Position numbers and translations under genes: made by a program | Notes under the pieces: generated by a model | The model's database searches: none | What the model was told of the DNA's origin: nothing | The model's input: the letters and a program-made list of their open reading frames with translations, nothing else | Part shown: piece after piece, positions 10,981 through 21,585 of the stretch | Layout of the letters: every line of letters starts with the position of its first letter | How positions within the stretch are numbered: the first letter of the stretch is position 1 | NCBI GenBank assembly: GCA_023213395.1 | Contig: CM041465.1 | Span: 83,893,741 to 83,957,740 of the forward strand | Reading direction: 5' to 3' | DNA length: 64,000 nucleotides | Origin: Cycas panzhihuaensis | Lineage: Eukaryota > Cycadophyta

Positions 10981-11560
10981 TGTTGAGTAAACTAGGTCCC
11001 AATAACCAGAAACCACCACCAAGATCTAAACTATTTTGCAACTAGTTATAGAAATTAAACATAAAATTTAACATGTAAGTTCCTAAACTAGAGATAATAC
11101 AATAAATGAATTAGAAAGCCAAATCATCGCATATACACTTGATATAACATGGTAAAACCCTAGTTGTGTGCTAGGGAAACATCTGCACAACAAAGGTATC
11201 AATCTTTTATTATTAAAAAATAGAGAAATGTATATAATCTACAGTAGAATACTCACAACAACAACAACCAATCACCCAACTCCTCGCAGTAGATCCAATA
11301 CATCAAAAACCATCAACATAATGACAAAAAACCCTAAATTGGGCTATATGAGAGAGTTATATAAGGCACACATCTTGACTATCAAATCTAGGGTATTTTA
11401 AATGAACAACCCTAATTCTCTTTATAAACTAGTATGTCTTTTAGTCTTAGGGGGCTCCTGCTCCTCTTAGATTCCCCCCGAGGAAGTTTGGGGGGGGGAA
11501 CCGCATTACTAACCTATCGAAATTTTAGCCTCCAAAACATTGTTGTCATATTATCTAACA
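10981..11560 (+). repeat. Solo LTR S, copy 1
   Basis: 580 bp starting TGTTGAGTAAACTAGG and ending ATTATCTAACA, flanked by the perfect duplication TTTGT (10976-10980 and 11561-11565). A second copy lies inverted at 44828-45494. TG and CA ends with a 5-bp duplication and no internal coding region define a solo LTR. It contains G and C runs at 11449-11500. It lies inside the 5' LTR of element B, making it the youngest layer here. Confidence 0.88.
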
Positions 11561-11634
11561 TTTGTTATGATATAATGTATTCTTAATTTTATTGTCTTCA
11601 TAAAAAATATATTTTTTGAGCAGTTTTAGATTTG

Positions 11635-12670
11635 ATTTGGCATAAGCCTTTTGATTACATAATTATGCATATTAATGATTATTGAAGAAAGAAAAATTAA
11701 GTTTAGTTTAAAATGAATAGTTAAAGGCTTATTTATATCAATTCAAGGCTCAAATATGATGAAAGATTCATGATGTGGAATATATTTGAAGTGAAATTAT
11801 TATGAAAATATTGATATATCTTAGATATAATGGAAATTCCCCTAAATACATTCTTAAATAGTATATTCTAAACTTTCCACCCTCATTTCATTGGGTTTCA
11901 TCCCCCTACTACCATAATTTCTCTTTACAAAAACTCCTCTTATCTATCCTAACCTCCCATAATTCTATATAACCAATACTACTTTTTTTTCATTAAATCC
12001 TTTATATAGTTTAACCATAAATTTTGAATGCCCATTAAAATCTTTATCCTAGAAAGAGTCCTTATCACTGATCCCATGTCTATATTTTTCCATAAAAGAT
12101 TCTAATGGTCTACTCAACACTTTACTAATCCTTGCCTCTATTCAAATCAACTTTTAAGTCTCCTATACTTCCTACAATATATCTTTTTCATCTCTCTTTT
12201 TTACACCTTTAAATTTATAACTAATCATCTCTTAAAACCCCACTTCTCCCATTACCTCTTATATTAGGTAAACATAAATCCATGATCCTTATGATCAATT
12301 CATCTCTAAACTCCCAAAATTACATCATAACTTTCTATATAAAATTTCATAAGATTCCCACCACCTCTTATTTCATGAGCCATGTCATCTAAGGACAAAA
12401 TATACAAGCACAAGATAAGATCGAGACCAAGCATCAAAGGCACCACAGGTCATAGAATTGATTTAATAAAGGATAAGATACAACATGTACCTAGTTCTAA
12501 GAATAAGCATATGCAAGTATAAGTCACTTATTATCAATTTTCAATAAAAGTCATAAGATTATACGTAACTTTTATAATATACAAGAATTAGTAAGGAAGA
12601 TAGACCCACTAATTAAAGCTAGACTAAACAAACACTACACAAAACTATCTATACTTTGAGGCTAGATTAT
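11635..12670. other. Internal region of element B
   Basis: About 1 kb, strongly AT-rich, with C/T-rich blocks at 11870-12310. No retroviral domain is seen on either strand. This absence is what makes B non-autonomous. Confidence 0.5.
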
Positions 12671-12685
12671 TTTAAGGAGAGGAGA

Positions 12686-13198
12686 TTTATTATATTCCAA
12701 TCATTGGAAAATGTTGATGAGATTAATTTTTAAGAGGATATAAAAAGGAATATTTAATATATATTTATTATGAAGTTAGTATTTTTAAAAGAGATAATCA
12801 GCAGATGATTTTAGAGAGAGAAAAGAAGGTTATGAATAAAGGAGCCTTATTCATTTAAAAACATCTTGGAGTATTGAATAGTTGTTGGATTAATGGCCTC
12901 ATGCTATTAGGGAATGTTATGCCAAATTAGAGGACACCCCTCTTCTCAAAGAGGGTATTCCTATTGTTAGATATATATTAGGTTGTTATGTTACTATTGT
13001 TTTATGTTACTAGTATACTTTATGATATTATGTTATGGATGACTTTATTATGTTATATTGGAAATCTATTATGATATAATATATGCATGTTGAATTTATT
13101 ATCTATTTGGAGATATTCCACTATGATTATGATTATTATCATTTCTTCTTTATGTGAATAGGTGTTTCTACATATGTTTTAGTGTACTTAAATTGGAT
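12686..13198 (+). repeat. Element B 3' LTR
   Basis: Begins directly after a polypurine tract and matches the split 5' LTR over at least 400 bp. The right boundary is placed before AGGTA by the target-duplication argument. The last 90 bp align poorly with the 5' copy, so the end may lie as early as about 13107. Confidence 0.65.
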
Positions 13199-13453
13199 AG
13201 GTACATTATGGTATACTTAGATGACATCCTCATTTTAAACAGAATATGGAAAGAGCACTACCATTACATATGGCAAGTATTTCAAAAGTTGTAAGAACAT
13301 AAGTTACAAGCTAATCCTTAATAAGTGCTCTTTTGCTATGACCAAGATTTTATACTTAGGTTTTATTATTGATGAAAGTGGTAAAAGAATGGATCATACT
13401 AAGGTGAGTGTATTAATGGATTGGTCCATACATACTAGCCTAAAGGAACTTTA
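13199..13453 (+). pseudogene. G2 reverse transcriptase, catalytic segment
   Basis: Forward frame: [18 protein letters not shown], with the catalytic YLDD intact. It continues with CSFAMTKILYLGFIIDESGK and RMDHTKVSVLMDW, then TSLKEL at the copia insertion. This follows directly on the segment that ends at 10611. The reading is interrupted at 13453, within the conserved region that continues S-F-L-D-L-A-N after 21585. Confidence 0.88.
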
Positions 13454-13787
13454 TGTTGGGAATAATCCCAATGTATGTGCACTAGAGTGCTTAAGGCCCC
13501 TCAAAGCCGCCTTTAAGGGCCCCTAGGGCACCTTGAGCCGCTCAATAGCCGTCTGGACTGACCACTCACTTGATGTACATATCACCGTTATTTTCTTTAA
13601 TATATTTTGAACTTATCTTAATTGTTGTGCAGCTAGGGTGATGGCACCCGATGCCTCCCTAAAATTCTCTATTTAAGGGAAGGGAATACCTCCTAGGTGT
13701 TTATTAACACTGCCATTTTATCAGAAGTGTCGTTGTACTCAAAATACGATCGTTATGATGTCTTGCTCTGCTCCTCCAACTCTATCA
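13454..13787 (+). repeat. 5' LTR of the copia element
   Basis: 334 bp, TGTTGGG to CTATCA. It opens with the inverted repeat TTGGGAATAATCCCAA. A CTATTTAAGGG motif at about 13671 is a plausible TATA-type promoter box. It contains the CCCTCAAAG/CTTTAAGGG hairpin also seen in the 3' copy. Confidence 0.92.
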
Positions 13788-13789
13788 TT

Positions 13790-13802
13790 TGGTATCCGAG
13801 CC
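13790..13802 (+). promoter_or_regulatory. Copia primer binding site
   Basis: TGGTATCCGAGCC, one mismatch from the initiator-Met complement TGGTATCAGAGCC, 2 bp after the LTR end. Confidence 0.9.
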
Positions 13803-15149
13803 AAGTTGAGTTGATACTGTTGCTTATTTTCTGATTTAGCTTCTCATACATCTGGCAAAACATATGCATATGACTACTTGTTGAGATTCTAGCAAGCTCA
13901 TCTGTTTACTAGAGAAGATGGATCAGAGTTTCATCTACTATGAAAGACGTTCTCTCGCTCAGAAGTCTGCACAACAATAATGTAACCAGGTAACTAGGTT
14001 TTTCATTCTTTGATATTCAAGATATAAATAAATAAATAAATTTCTTTGATATATGTTTTTACTTTGTTCTTGGCTGAGTTTATATATCTTGGTATACTTT
14101 ATTCTCTTATGTGCATACTCTCGGTGTATGCTTTATATCTCTCTCGATAGATCTATGTGATCTGTGTACTATGGCGTTGTCCCCTATGCATCTGTAGTGT
14201 TGTTACCGAAACAAACACCTCTGTGCTGGCTTAATCTCTTCTCAACACTCAGCATATATATATATATAGCTATTTTTTATAAACTATTCATATAACTCTT
14301 TATCCACTTTATTCTGTCTATCCTTCTAACTAACAAACATCCAAAGACCTAACAACTGCAACCTTTGGAGGCCACTTTGAACTGTTTGTATACGACTGAG
14401 CCATCTGCGTCTGAACCATCTTCATCATTCCCTCTTACTAGCCTCTATGTCTACATTATTTCTAGGGCGTTTATGTCTACGCCATACCAGCACCCCCACC
14501 ATTGTACTCCAGACTTGGAACCCTCTTCATTTTCGCTTGCGTCCCCTCTCTGTACCCCTACCCGCCTTTGATATCTAACCACCCTCTACGTTAACAGACC
14601 TAACTGCATTTGGGTAAGTGCTGCGTCCTCACCCTGCGTCTTCGTCTTACTATCTATTGGGTGTCTCCATTACATATTATTGCATCTACGACTCTCTATG
14701 GCCCTAAGTGTTCGCACTCTTGCTTCCGTATTCCATCATTGCATTTTGTTCACTAACTTTTTTTATATACATGTCTTTTTCATTGTCTTAACGCACGTAT
14801 TTGTTGCTCGCATTCAAAATATAATTTCTGTATTTTTGTATTAGCATCTAAAAATACACGTATTTCTATATTGGCATCTGAAAATGTTGTGCTGCATATG
14901 CTTTTTGTAATCGCGTTTCATTTTTTAAATTGTTTCATTTACGTTTTTTAAAACCTACGGTTTACGTTTCTTTTCTATATATGCATTCCTCTTTATAAAG
15001 TTTAAAAAATTAAAGCTAACTAAATAATCTTTTGAGATCCAATCTTGAATACTTTCTGATTTCGCCTCTATAGGATTAGAGAAAACTCTCTATTCTTTAC
15101 ACATAATCAGTTCCAGTTTCGGTTTTTTAAAATTTTTTGTCTTTTAAAC

Positions 15150-15222
15150 TCGACGAGCGAGTTCACCCTCTTGACATCAGAGATGTTTATTCTCTGATTG
15201 GTCTTGGGTTCAATCCCTACCC
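15150..15222 (+). repeat. tRNA-like or SINE-head-like motif
   Basis: A near-perfect polymerase III B box, GGTTCAATCCC at 15207-15217, follows a 7-bp stem with 7-nt loop (TCAGAGA 15177-15183, TCTCTGA 15191-15197) of anticodon-arm proportions. The A-box side (GACGAGCGAGTTCACCC) is weak, and no full cloverleaf can be closed by eye, so this is not called as a tRNA gene. Confidence 0.3.
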
Positions 15223-16581
15223 AGTTTATCTTTAGACCCATATTCCAAGAAGTTTTTTTTAATAATATAACTTTTTAACCCTTATTTTATTTTTTTTTTA
15301 ATTTTACATAGAGTTATTAGTGGTTTTGTTGCCATAACTCCTCATTGGCTTATCAGTTTTAGACGAAACCAGTTCCATTAGATCAAAAAAATTTTGTACA
15401 CCAGTTTTGACTAGTCATATGACCAATTTGGTGCCGATTTGACCCTGTTTCGACCAATTTAACATCAGACATTTAAAATGTCAGCCTTTTTCACACTTTT
15501 AACAAAATCACTTTTAGAACTGACCGTAATTTGTTACTGGTAAATTGTTTTATGCCTAAATTTCTTCTATAGCAATCTACGTTCTACAAACTTCAATACC
15601 CACTTCTTATTTTAATTTTTTGAATTCACTTTTATTAGTATTTTAATCACTAAAGGTGGGAATTTAGTTGTTTTTAGCCTGTTTCTTAACATTTTTACAT
15701 AAAGACACCTGTTACCATTTTTGCTATAACTTTTTTATTTTCTATCAAATTTTAATTTTGTCAGCTTTATTGGGAAGTTGACTCAATGCTCTTCGATTTG
15801 ACATAATGTTTTATACATTTTGACATATTTTTCCTATTTTTCAAATCATTCGAAGTTAAAGTACTTTATTGCCTCAAATCTGCTATTTTTACATATTTTT
15901 TAATATATTTTTCAAAAATTTTCAATTGAAAGTACATTAAACAATTTTATAAACAATATTTGATCATTTTTTCAACATTTTCTAAAGTGTTAATTAGTAA
16001 TTTTATGCAATTTTGACCTCCTTGTTCTTGTTAGGCCCCATAAGGAGGTTTATACCTTTGCATCATTCAAATCATGATTTATTGGAACCCATTTTCAAAA
16101 AAGTTAATTTCATTGGATTTGTACCTTATTAATCTACATATTGGTAGAATTTTAAGTTATTCTGACATTATTCAGTATAGTTTTCAAGCTATTAAAGTTG
16201 AGCATATAAGTACATCCTAATAAGCTTGTCATTTTTTAAAATTTTTAAGAAAATTCTAGTTTATATATCATTGGTTACTCAAGGTTTCTACTTGATCTTT
16301 CTACAAGCATTTTAAGTTATTTCAAACCAGAAATTATTCATAAGGTAATATATATCTTTCTCAAAGAAAAGTTATTTTTATACAAAAAGGGAAAGTTATT
16401 TTTTCTTACATTGAAGATTTACATTTACTCATTTGAGAAATTGGTATTTTTTAAAACTCTTTATATTTCATTCTCAAAAGTTTATAGTAATCGGCCTACT
16501 CATATTGGATGAGGACAGCCATTAGCTATCAGGTATATTCGGTGGTAGGTTGAGGTGTAGAACCTATTCATTTCATAGTGT

Positions 16582-16851
16582 TTGGAGACCAAGGCTAGAC
16601 TTGGAGAGGGTGAGTGCCTCGGTTCAAGAACCTTCATCGCTAGATCTGTCATTAGGCATAAGTCTGGCACAAATGGACTAATAATTCAGGGGGGTGTCAA
16701 AGCCTTTTTAGCAGCCCGCGTACTGAGGTATATAGAGCCTAGTGCTCCATACCGGTATATTGGGTCCCTGTTTTGCCATCTGTGGGCAGGCACCACTAGA
16801 CAGAATAGCAACCGAAGGTTGCTCCAGGAGAAACCTAAACTTAGAGCCTAG
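16582..16851 (+). CDS. Uninterrupted 89-codon ORF in the copia leader, unidentified
   Basis: Starts METKARLGEGE and ends EKPKLRA. I do not recognise it. It is basic (several Arg and Lys) with no membrane segment and no known motif. It sits in the only GC-rich part of the leader, about 160 bp before gag. It lacks stops although gag and pol of the same element have many, but at 270 bp this can be chance given the higher GC. The DNA also forms hairpins (AGCAACC, GAA, GGTTGCT at 16807-16823; GGTTC, AA, GAACC at about 16620), so an RNA role is equally possible. Confidence 0.2.
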   Translation: METKARLGEGECLGSRTFIARSVIRHKSGTNGLIIQGGVKAFLAARVLRYIEPSAPYRYIGSLFCHLWAGTTRQNSNRRLLQEKPKLRA

Positions 16852-17007
16852 TAGCCTTTCTAGGTCCTAGTTCATTTATTCAAAACTTTGAAAAACTTTG
16901 GGATATATTTGGAAATAACTTCTTTCATTTAAGTTCTTTTAATTTTTTTTATATTTAAATATTTTTTGATATTGTATTTATCACATTTTACACAACTTTA
17001 GTTCAAA

Positions 17008-18124
17008 ATGATGTCTAGTTTTTGGAACATGATTATCCCAAAATTTGATGGAAATAATTTCTTTAACTAGAGTAGGAGGATGAGGCCCATCCTCATAGCA
17101 AATGATATGTGAGATATAGTGAGAACCAGTTACAATGACTTAGGATCAAATCCAACCGATACTAAAAAAGTTACATACAAAGAAAATGTCAAAAAAGATA
17201 ACGAAGCATTAGCCCTTATCTTTTGTGCATTAAAAGATCATGTATTTCCATGGGTCAGTGAATCCATTAAGTCCAAAGAGGCTTGGGACACTTTACAACT
17301 TATATATGAAAGGGTCGCATCCTCTAAATTACAAAACTTGAGAAGTAAGTTTAAAAATTTACGTATGATGCCTCACAAATCAGTAACTGAATTCATGACC
17401 AATATTCAAGATATCGTTAACCAAATAAGGTCACTTGGGGATACCTTAACCAAACAAAGAGTAGTTGAACGAATACTTCGATGTGTAGGAGTCGTTAGAC
17501 GTTTTGAAATGGTAGCTACTAGTATTAGTGTATCAAAAGATCTAAGTACCCTCAAAGTAGAATAACTTAGTGCTATGCTCATGTCTATAGAAGAGCAATA
17601 AGCTGCCAATGAAACTTTAGAACATGCATTAGTTATAAAGGCTAACATTTAACCTAACCCTCAAGATGGCACCTCAAAACAAAACAAATCTCCTCCAAGG
17701 ACAAAAGATGAAAACCCTATAAATGAAACTAGATAAAATCCTCCACGATACCAAGCTCCTTACAAAAACAGACAAGGAGGACCCCCATAATATGAAAACC
17801 CTCTAAGACATCGAAACGCTCAAAGAAATCTAAACCAAAGAAGACAAGTTGATAATCATCCTTGTTGTCCACATTATCATGGGAATTCACAACCTTCAAT
17901 CTCACCTCATAACTATTGTGATTAACCAAGAAATAATCATACTCAATTCTATGAGGAAAGAGGGAGATCTTTTAATCTTGATCATTCTCAACCAAGGAGT
18001 CAAAGTCTCAGTTATGGAAAAAGAGATCAATTATATTATACTTATTGTCGTAGAAATGGTCACACTAAAGATAAGTATTTTTCAAAATATGGACCACCCC
18101 CTAGAGGATGTGTCAAATTCATGA
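17008..18124 (+). pseudogene. Copia gag
   Basis: Gag makes the particle that packages element RNA. The start at 17008 gives MMSSFWNMIIPKFDGNNFF, the usual copia gag opening. After early stops comes a long open run from 17119: ALALIFCALKDHVFPWVSES, KEAWDTLQLIYERV, KLQNLRSKFKNLRMM and TEFMTNIQDIVNQIRSLGD, a clear UBN2-type gag. Downstream, a basic Pro- and Asn-rich stretch leads to a ruined zinc knuckle near 18040 (YTYCRRNGHTKDKY), where the first and last Cys of CX2CX4HX4C are Tyr (TGT to TAT). At least six stops, many of them CAA or TGG derived. Confidence 0.88.
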
Positions 18125-18508
18125 GAACCTAAAATTAATAATAAGTTATTTCTATCTAGTTTTTTAGCCAAGGAATAAGAGGATGATAGTTGGTACATTG
18201 ATTTAGGTTGTTCCACCCACATGACCCATAAAGAGTAGTTATTTCAAACTTTGGATACAAATAAAAAAGGGTTTATTATATTTGGAGACAACACTTCTCA
18301 CGAATCGATTGGAAAAGGCAACATTGCCTTGTTGACTAATAGTGGTGAATATAAATACTTGAATGGTGTTCTATACGTCCCTACTTTAAGAAAAAACTTA
18401 CTATCGGTAGGATAGATGATGGGACAAGATTATAAAGTAATTTTTTACAACGACAAATGTGTCATTAAAGATAAAAGATAAAATGAAGCTATTGGTACTA
18501 GAGGTATA
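18125..18508 (+). pseudogene. Copia aspartic protease
   Basis: Cleaves the polyprotein. WYID at 18191-18202 is followed by LGCSTHMTH, so the catalytic D-S-G has become D-L-G (TCA-to-TTA type change). Then FGDNTSHESIGKGNIALL, YKYLNGVLYVPTLRKNLLSV matches the copia protease C-terminal half. Stops flank it. It lies between gag and integrase, as expected for copia. Confidence 0.8.
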
Positions 18509-19444
18509 ATGACTAAAGATCGTTTATTTAAGCTTTCTATCACCCCTTCAGATACCTATGCCCTTAGAACCACAACTACTATGGATAGTGATTTATGGCA
18601 TCAACGTTTTGGTCATCTTAACTATACCAATTTAGCTCTTATGAAAAGATTAGATATGGTTAATGGGTTACCCTCTATTGATGTTAACAAAGAGTTATGT
18701 GAAGGATGCCTTCTTAGAAAACAACATAGAGAAAGATTTCCAGATTTTAGCCATCGGGCATCTGCCCCACTTCAACTTGTATACACGAATATTTGTGGAC
18801 CAATGACTACTCCCTCCTTGGTAGGTACCAAGTATTTCCTCACATTTATTAATGAATTTATAAGAAAGACATAGGTATTTTTTCTCAAATATAAATCTGA
18901 TGCTTTCGACCACTTTGTTGACTTCAAAACCTTCGTTGAGTAACAAAGTGGATATCATATCCTTTCTTTAAGATTAGATAATGGGGAAGAATTTACCTCT
19001 AATATCTTCAAGAATTATTATATCTGACATGGGATTAGGAGACAACGTACCAACCCCTACACCCCACAACAAAATGGTGTAGCGGAAAGGAAAAATAGAA
19101 CTATCATAGAAATGGCACGATGTATGCTTAAAGATAAAAACTTGGGACATGAGTTTTGGGCTGAAGCAGTCCATACTGCAATCTACCTACTTAATAGATG
19201 TTCCACAAAAGCACTTAGGTGGAAGACACCAGAAGAAGCATGGACAGGTTATAAACCTAGTATCCATCACCTTAGGGTATTTGGCTATTTAGCCTACGCC
19301 CATGTTCCTGACCAAAGAAGAACTAAATTAGATGATCATAGTGTAAAATGTATCTTTATTGGATATAGTGAATCATCAAAATCTTATAAAGTTTATGATC
19401 CAAAATCTAGAAAAGTTATAGTGAGTAGGGACGTCAATTTTTAA
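18509..19444 (+). pseudogene. Copia integrase
   Basis: GAG-pre-integrase region: LWHQRFGHLNYTNLALMKRL, then CEGCLLRKQHRERFP (HHCC zinc site). The catalytic core has YTNICGPM, where the first Asp is Asn (codon at 18788-18790, GAT or GAC to AAT), RLDNGEEF with the second Asp kept, and QNGVAERKNRTIIEMA with the Glu kept. An intact stretch from 19112 gives FWAEAVHTAIYLLNRC, PEEAWTGYKPSIHHLRVFG and CIFIGYSESSKSYKVYDP. Stops at 18873 and around 19026 break it. Integrase upstream of RT confirms copia order. Confidence 0.9.
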
Positions 19445-19769
19445 GAAGACAACTACTATCAAAATAATCAAGAACAACAAAAGGACATTGCCATTAAGTT
19501 TGATATATCAAATAAATCCAAATATGTGCCTCATATGTGGAGACATTCTCCGAAAACCACTAGGGAAGAAACATCATCTCAACCACCATCATAACCACTA
19601 CCCAAATGGATTCAACGTAACTATGACTTAGGAAATATATTGGATAATAATAGAAGATCTACACGCTCACATAAGGTCAACTTTGCTCTAATGAGGAAGC
19701 TACTCAAAAGTCATGGGCCTCAAACCTTTGGTGGGGCTAATCAACATGAGTGTTGGCAGAAAGCCATGC

Positions 19770-21240
19770 ACGAGGAATATAAGTCCATCATAAAAACGAT
19801 ACTTGGGAACTTGTAGATTTACCACTAAGGAAGAAAGCTATTGGAACCAAATGGGTTTATAAGACCAAGTTTCACTCTGATGACTCCATTGATAAATATA
19901 AAGTGCATTTAGTTGCTAAAGGATATGCCTAAAAAGAATGCATAGATTATACTGAAACATTTACCCCAGTCGCTAAGATGGAATCAATTCACATAATAAT
20001 AAGTTTAGCTGCCTAAATAGGTTAGCCTGTTTATCAAATGGATGTAAAAAGTGCTTTCTTAAATGGTTATATCCAAGAAGATATCTATGTCACTCAACCC
20101 CTTGGTTTTGAAGTCAGGGGGGAAGAAAACAAAGTGTACAAGTTAAAGAAGGCATTATATAGTCTAAAACAAGCACCTAGGGCTTGGTATTCCTGTATAG
20201 ACACGTGTCTTAAGATCAAAGGTTTGAAAGATCTTAAGTAGATCCAAACCTATATACCCAAATTAAAGGAAATTCGATATCGATTGTAGGACTCTATGTG
20301 GATGATTTAATTTATACTAGAAATAACTCCCAACTTTTAAAGCAATTTAAAGATGCTATGTGTAAGAAATTTAAAATGACAGACTTAGGCTTTATGCATT
20401 ACTTCCTAGGATTAGAAGTTTGGCAGGATAAACAAGGAATATTTATCTCTCAACGTAAATATATATTAGATCTTCTACAAAGATTTAATATGATAAACTA
20501 TAAACCATTGTCAATACTAATAGAAATTGGAATCAAACTCTAAGATAAATGACTCAACTTCAGTTGATCCCACTCTCTATAGACAACTGATTGGCAGCCT
20601 AATCTATTTAACCTCTACTCGACTTGATATAATATATTCGGTAAGTGTTGTGTCTAGATTTATGCAGGATCCAAAGACATCTCATTGGCAAGCTACTAAA
20701 AGAATCCTTAAATACCCTAAAGGCACTCCAGATTTTAGGTTATACTACAAAACTATATCTGAGTTTTAGTTAACTGGTTATACAGATTCAGATTGGGCCT
20801 GTGATGTCGATGATATGAAATCTACCTCAGGTTATGTATTTAGTATGGGATCAGCAGCGGTAGCTTGGAGTACAAAGAAACAAAATATTATTTCCTTATC
20901 CACAGCCAAAGCAGAGTATAAAGCTATAGTGTCAAGAGCCTGTGAATCAATCTGGTTAAGAAGACTCTTACAGGACTTTCAAATTAAATAGTAAGGTCCC
21001 ACTAGAATTTGGTGTGACAATCAAAGCACTATTCAAATGACCAAAAATCCAGTATTCCACTGCAGAACAAAGCATATTGAAACTCAATACCACTTCATTT
21101 GGGAACTTGTATAATCAGACAAGATAGAGTTGACTTATTGTAGCACCGAAGATCAAACAGTAGATATTTTTATAAAGGCATTGAGGAAAATCAAATTTGA
21201 GAAATTCATAGAAGATTTGGGAGTCATACACATTGGGCTT
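19770..21240 (+). pseudogene. Copia reverse transcriptase and RNase H
   Basis: RT blocks in order: GTKWVYKTKFHSDDSIDKYK, LVAKGYA then stop then KECIDYTETFTPVAK, VYQMDVKSAFLNGYIQEDIY, KLKKALYSLKQAPRAWY and the catalytic YVDD at 20295-20306. Then FKMTDLGFMHYFLGLEV, SQRKYILDLLQRFNM, LYRQLIGSLIYL. RNase H: YTDSDWACDVDDMKSTSGY, WSTKKQNIISLSTAKAEYKA, then FHCRTKHIETQYHF and STEDQTVDIF. Stops are CAA to TAA and TGG to TAG (for example in GYAQKE and IGWPVY). The coding region ends about 10 bp before the polypurine tract. Confidence 0.92.
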
Positions 21241-21251
21241 ATGGGGGAGAA
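21241..21251 (+). promoter_or_regulatory. Copia polypurine tract
   Basis: ATGGGGGAGAA directly before the 3' LTR; primer for plus-strand synthesis. Confidence 0.85.
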
Positions 21252-21585
21252 TATTGGGAATAATCCCAATATATGTACACCGGAGCACTTAGGGCCCCTC
21301 AAAGCCACCTTTGAGGGCCCCTAGGGCACCTTGAGCCGCTCAATAGCCATCCAGACTGACCACTCACTTGAGGTACGTATCACGGTTATTTTGTTTAATA
21401 TATTTTGAACTTATCTTAATTGTTGTGCAGCTAGGGTGATGGCACCCGACGCCTCCTCGAAATTATCTATTTAAGGGAAGGGAATACCTCCTACGTGTTT
21501 ATTAACACCGCCATTTTATCGGAAGTGCCGTTATACTCAAAATACGATCGTTATGATGTCCTGCTCTGCTCCTCTAGCTTCATCA
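21252..21585 (+). repeat. 3' LTR of the copia element
   Basis: 334 bp, same length as the 5' LTR; the first dinucleotide is TA instead of TG. Contains a strong hairpin: CCCTCAAAG 21296-21304, loop CCAC, CTTTGAGGG 21309-21317. Confidence 0.92.

Larger units (their letters stand above)
10612..13198 (+). mobile_element. Non-autonomous LTR element B inside G2 RT
   Basis: Two direct repeats, 10612 to about 11630 (itself split by a solo LTR) and 12686 to about 13198, flank about 1 kb of AT-rich, pyrimidine-rich DNA without recognisable gag or pol. AAGGAGAGGAGA at 12674-12685 is a good polypurine tract directly before the second repeat. AGGTA flanks both sides (10607-10611 and 13199-13203), although GATAGGTA is shared there and the exact right edge is uncertain. 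A possible decayed PBS is TTGGCATAAGCC at about 11633. RT coding of G2 resumes immediately after, so B is younger than G2. It looks TRIM- or LARD-like. Confidence 0.65.
13803..17007 (+). other. Unusually long copia leader
   Basis: 3.2 kb between the primer site and gag. It has a C/T-rich first part with more CpG than its surroundings (about 14160-14720), an AT-rich middle, a tRNA-like motif near 15150-15230, and a GC-richer structured block at 16500-16870. No gag-like or pol-like protein is seen before 17008. An ancient insertion could have enlarged it, but I find no terminal repeats or duplication to define one. Confidence 0.6.
13454..21585 (+). mobile_element. Full-length Ty1/copia element inserted in G2
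   Basis: 8132 bp with 334-bp LTRs at both ends, a Met-tRNA primer site, a polypurine tract and the copia order gag, protease, integrase, RT, RNase H. Flanks are CTTTA (13449-13453) and CCTTA (21586-21590), a target duplication with one mismatch. The host gypsy frame resumes correctly across the insertion. LTRs differ at roughly 30 of 334 sites by eye. All domains carry stops. The 3.2-kb leader before gag is far longer than usual for copia. Confidence 0.93.

Noticed and set aside
15207-15217. Functional tRNA gene around the B box
   Set aside because: No convincing A box or acceptor stem.
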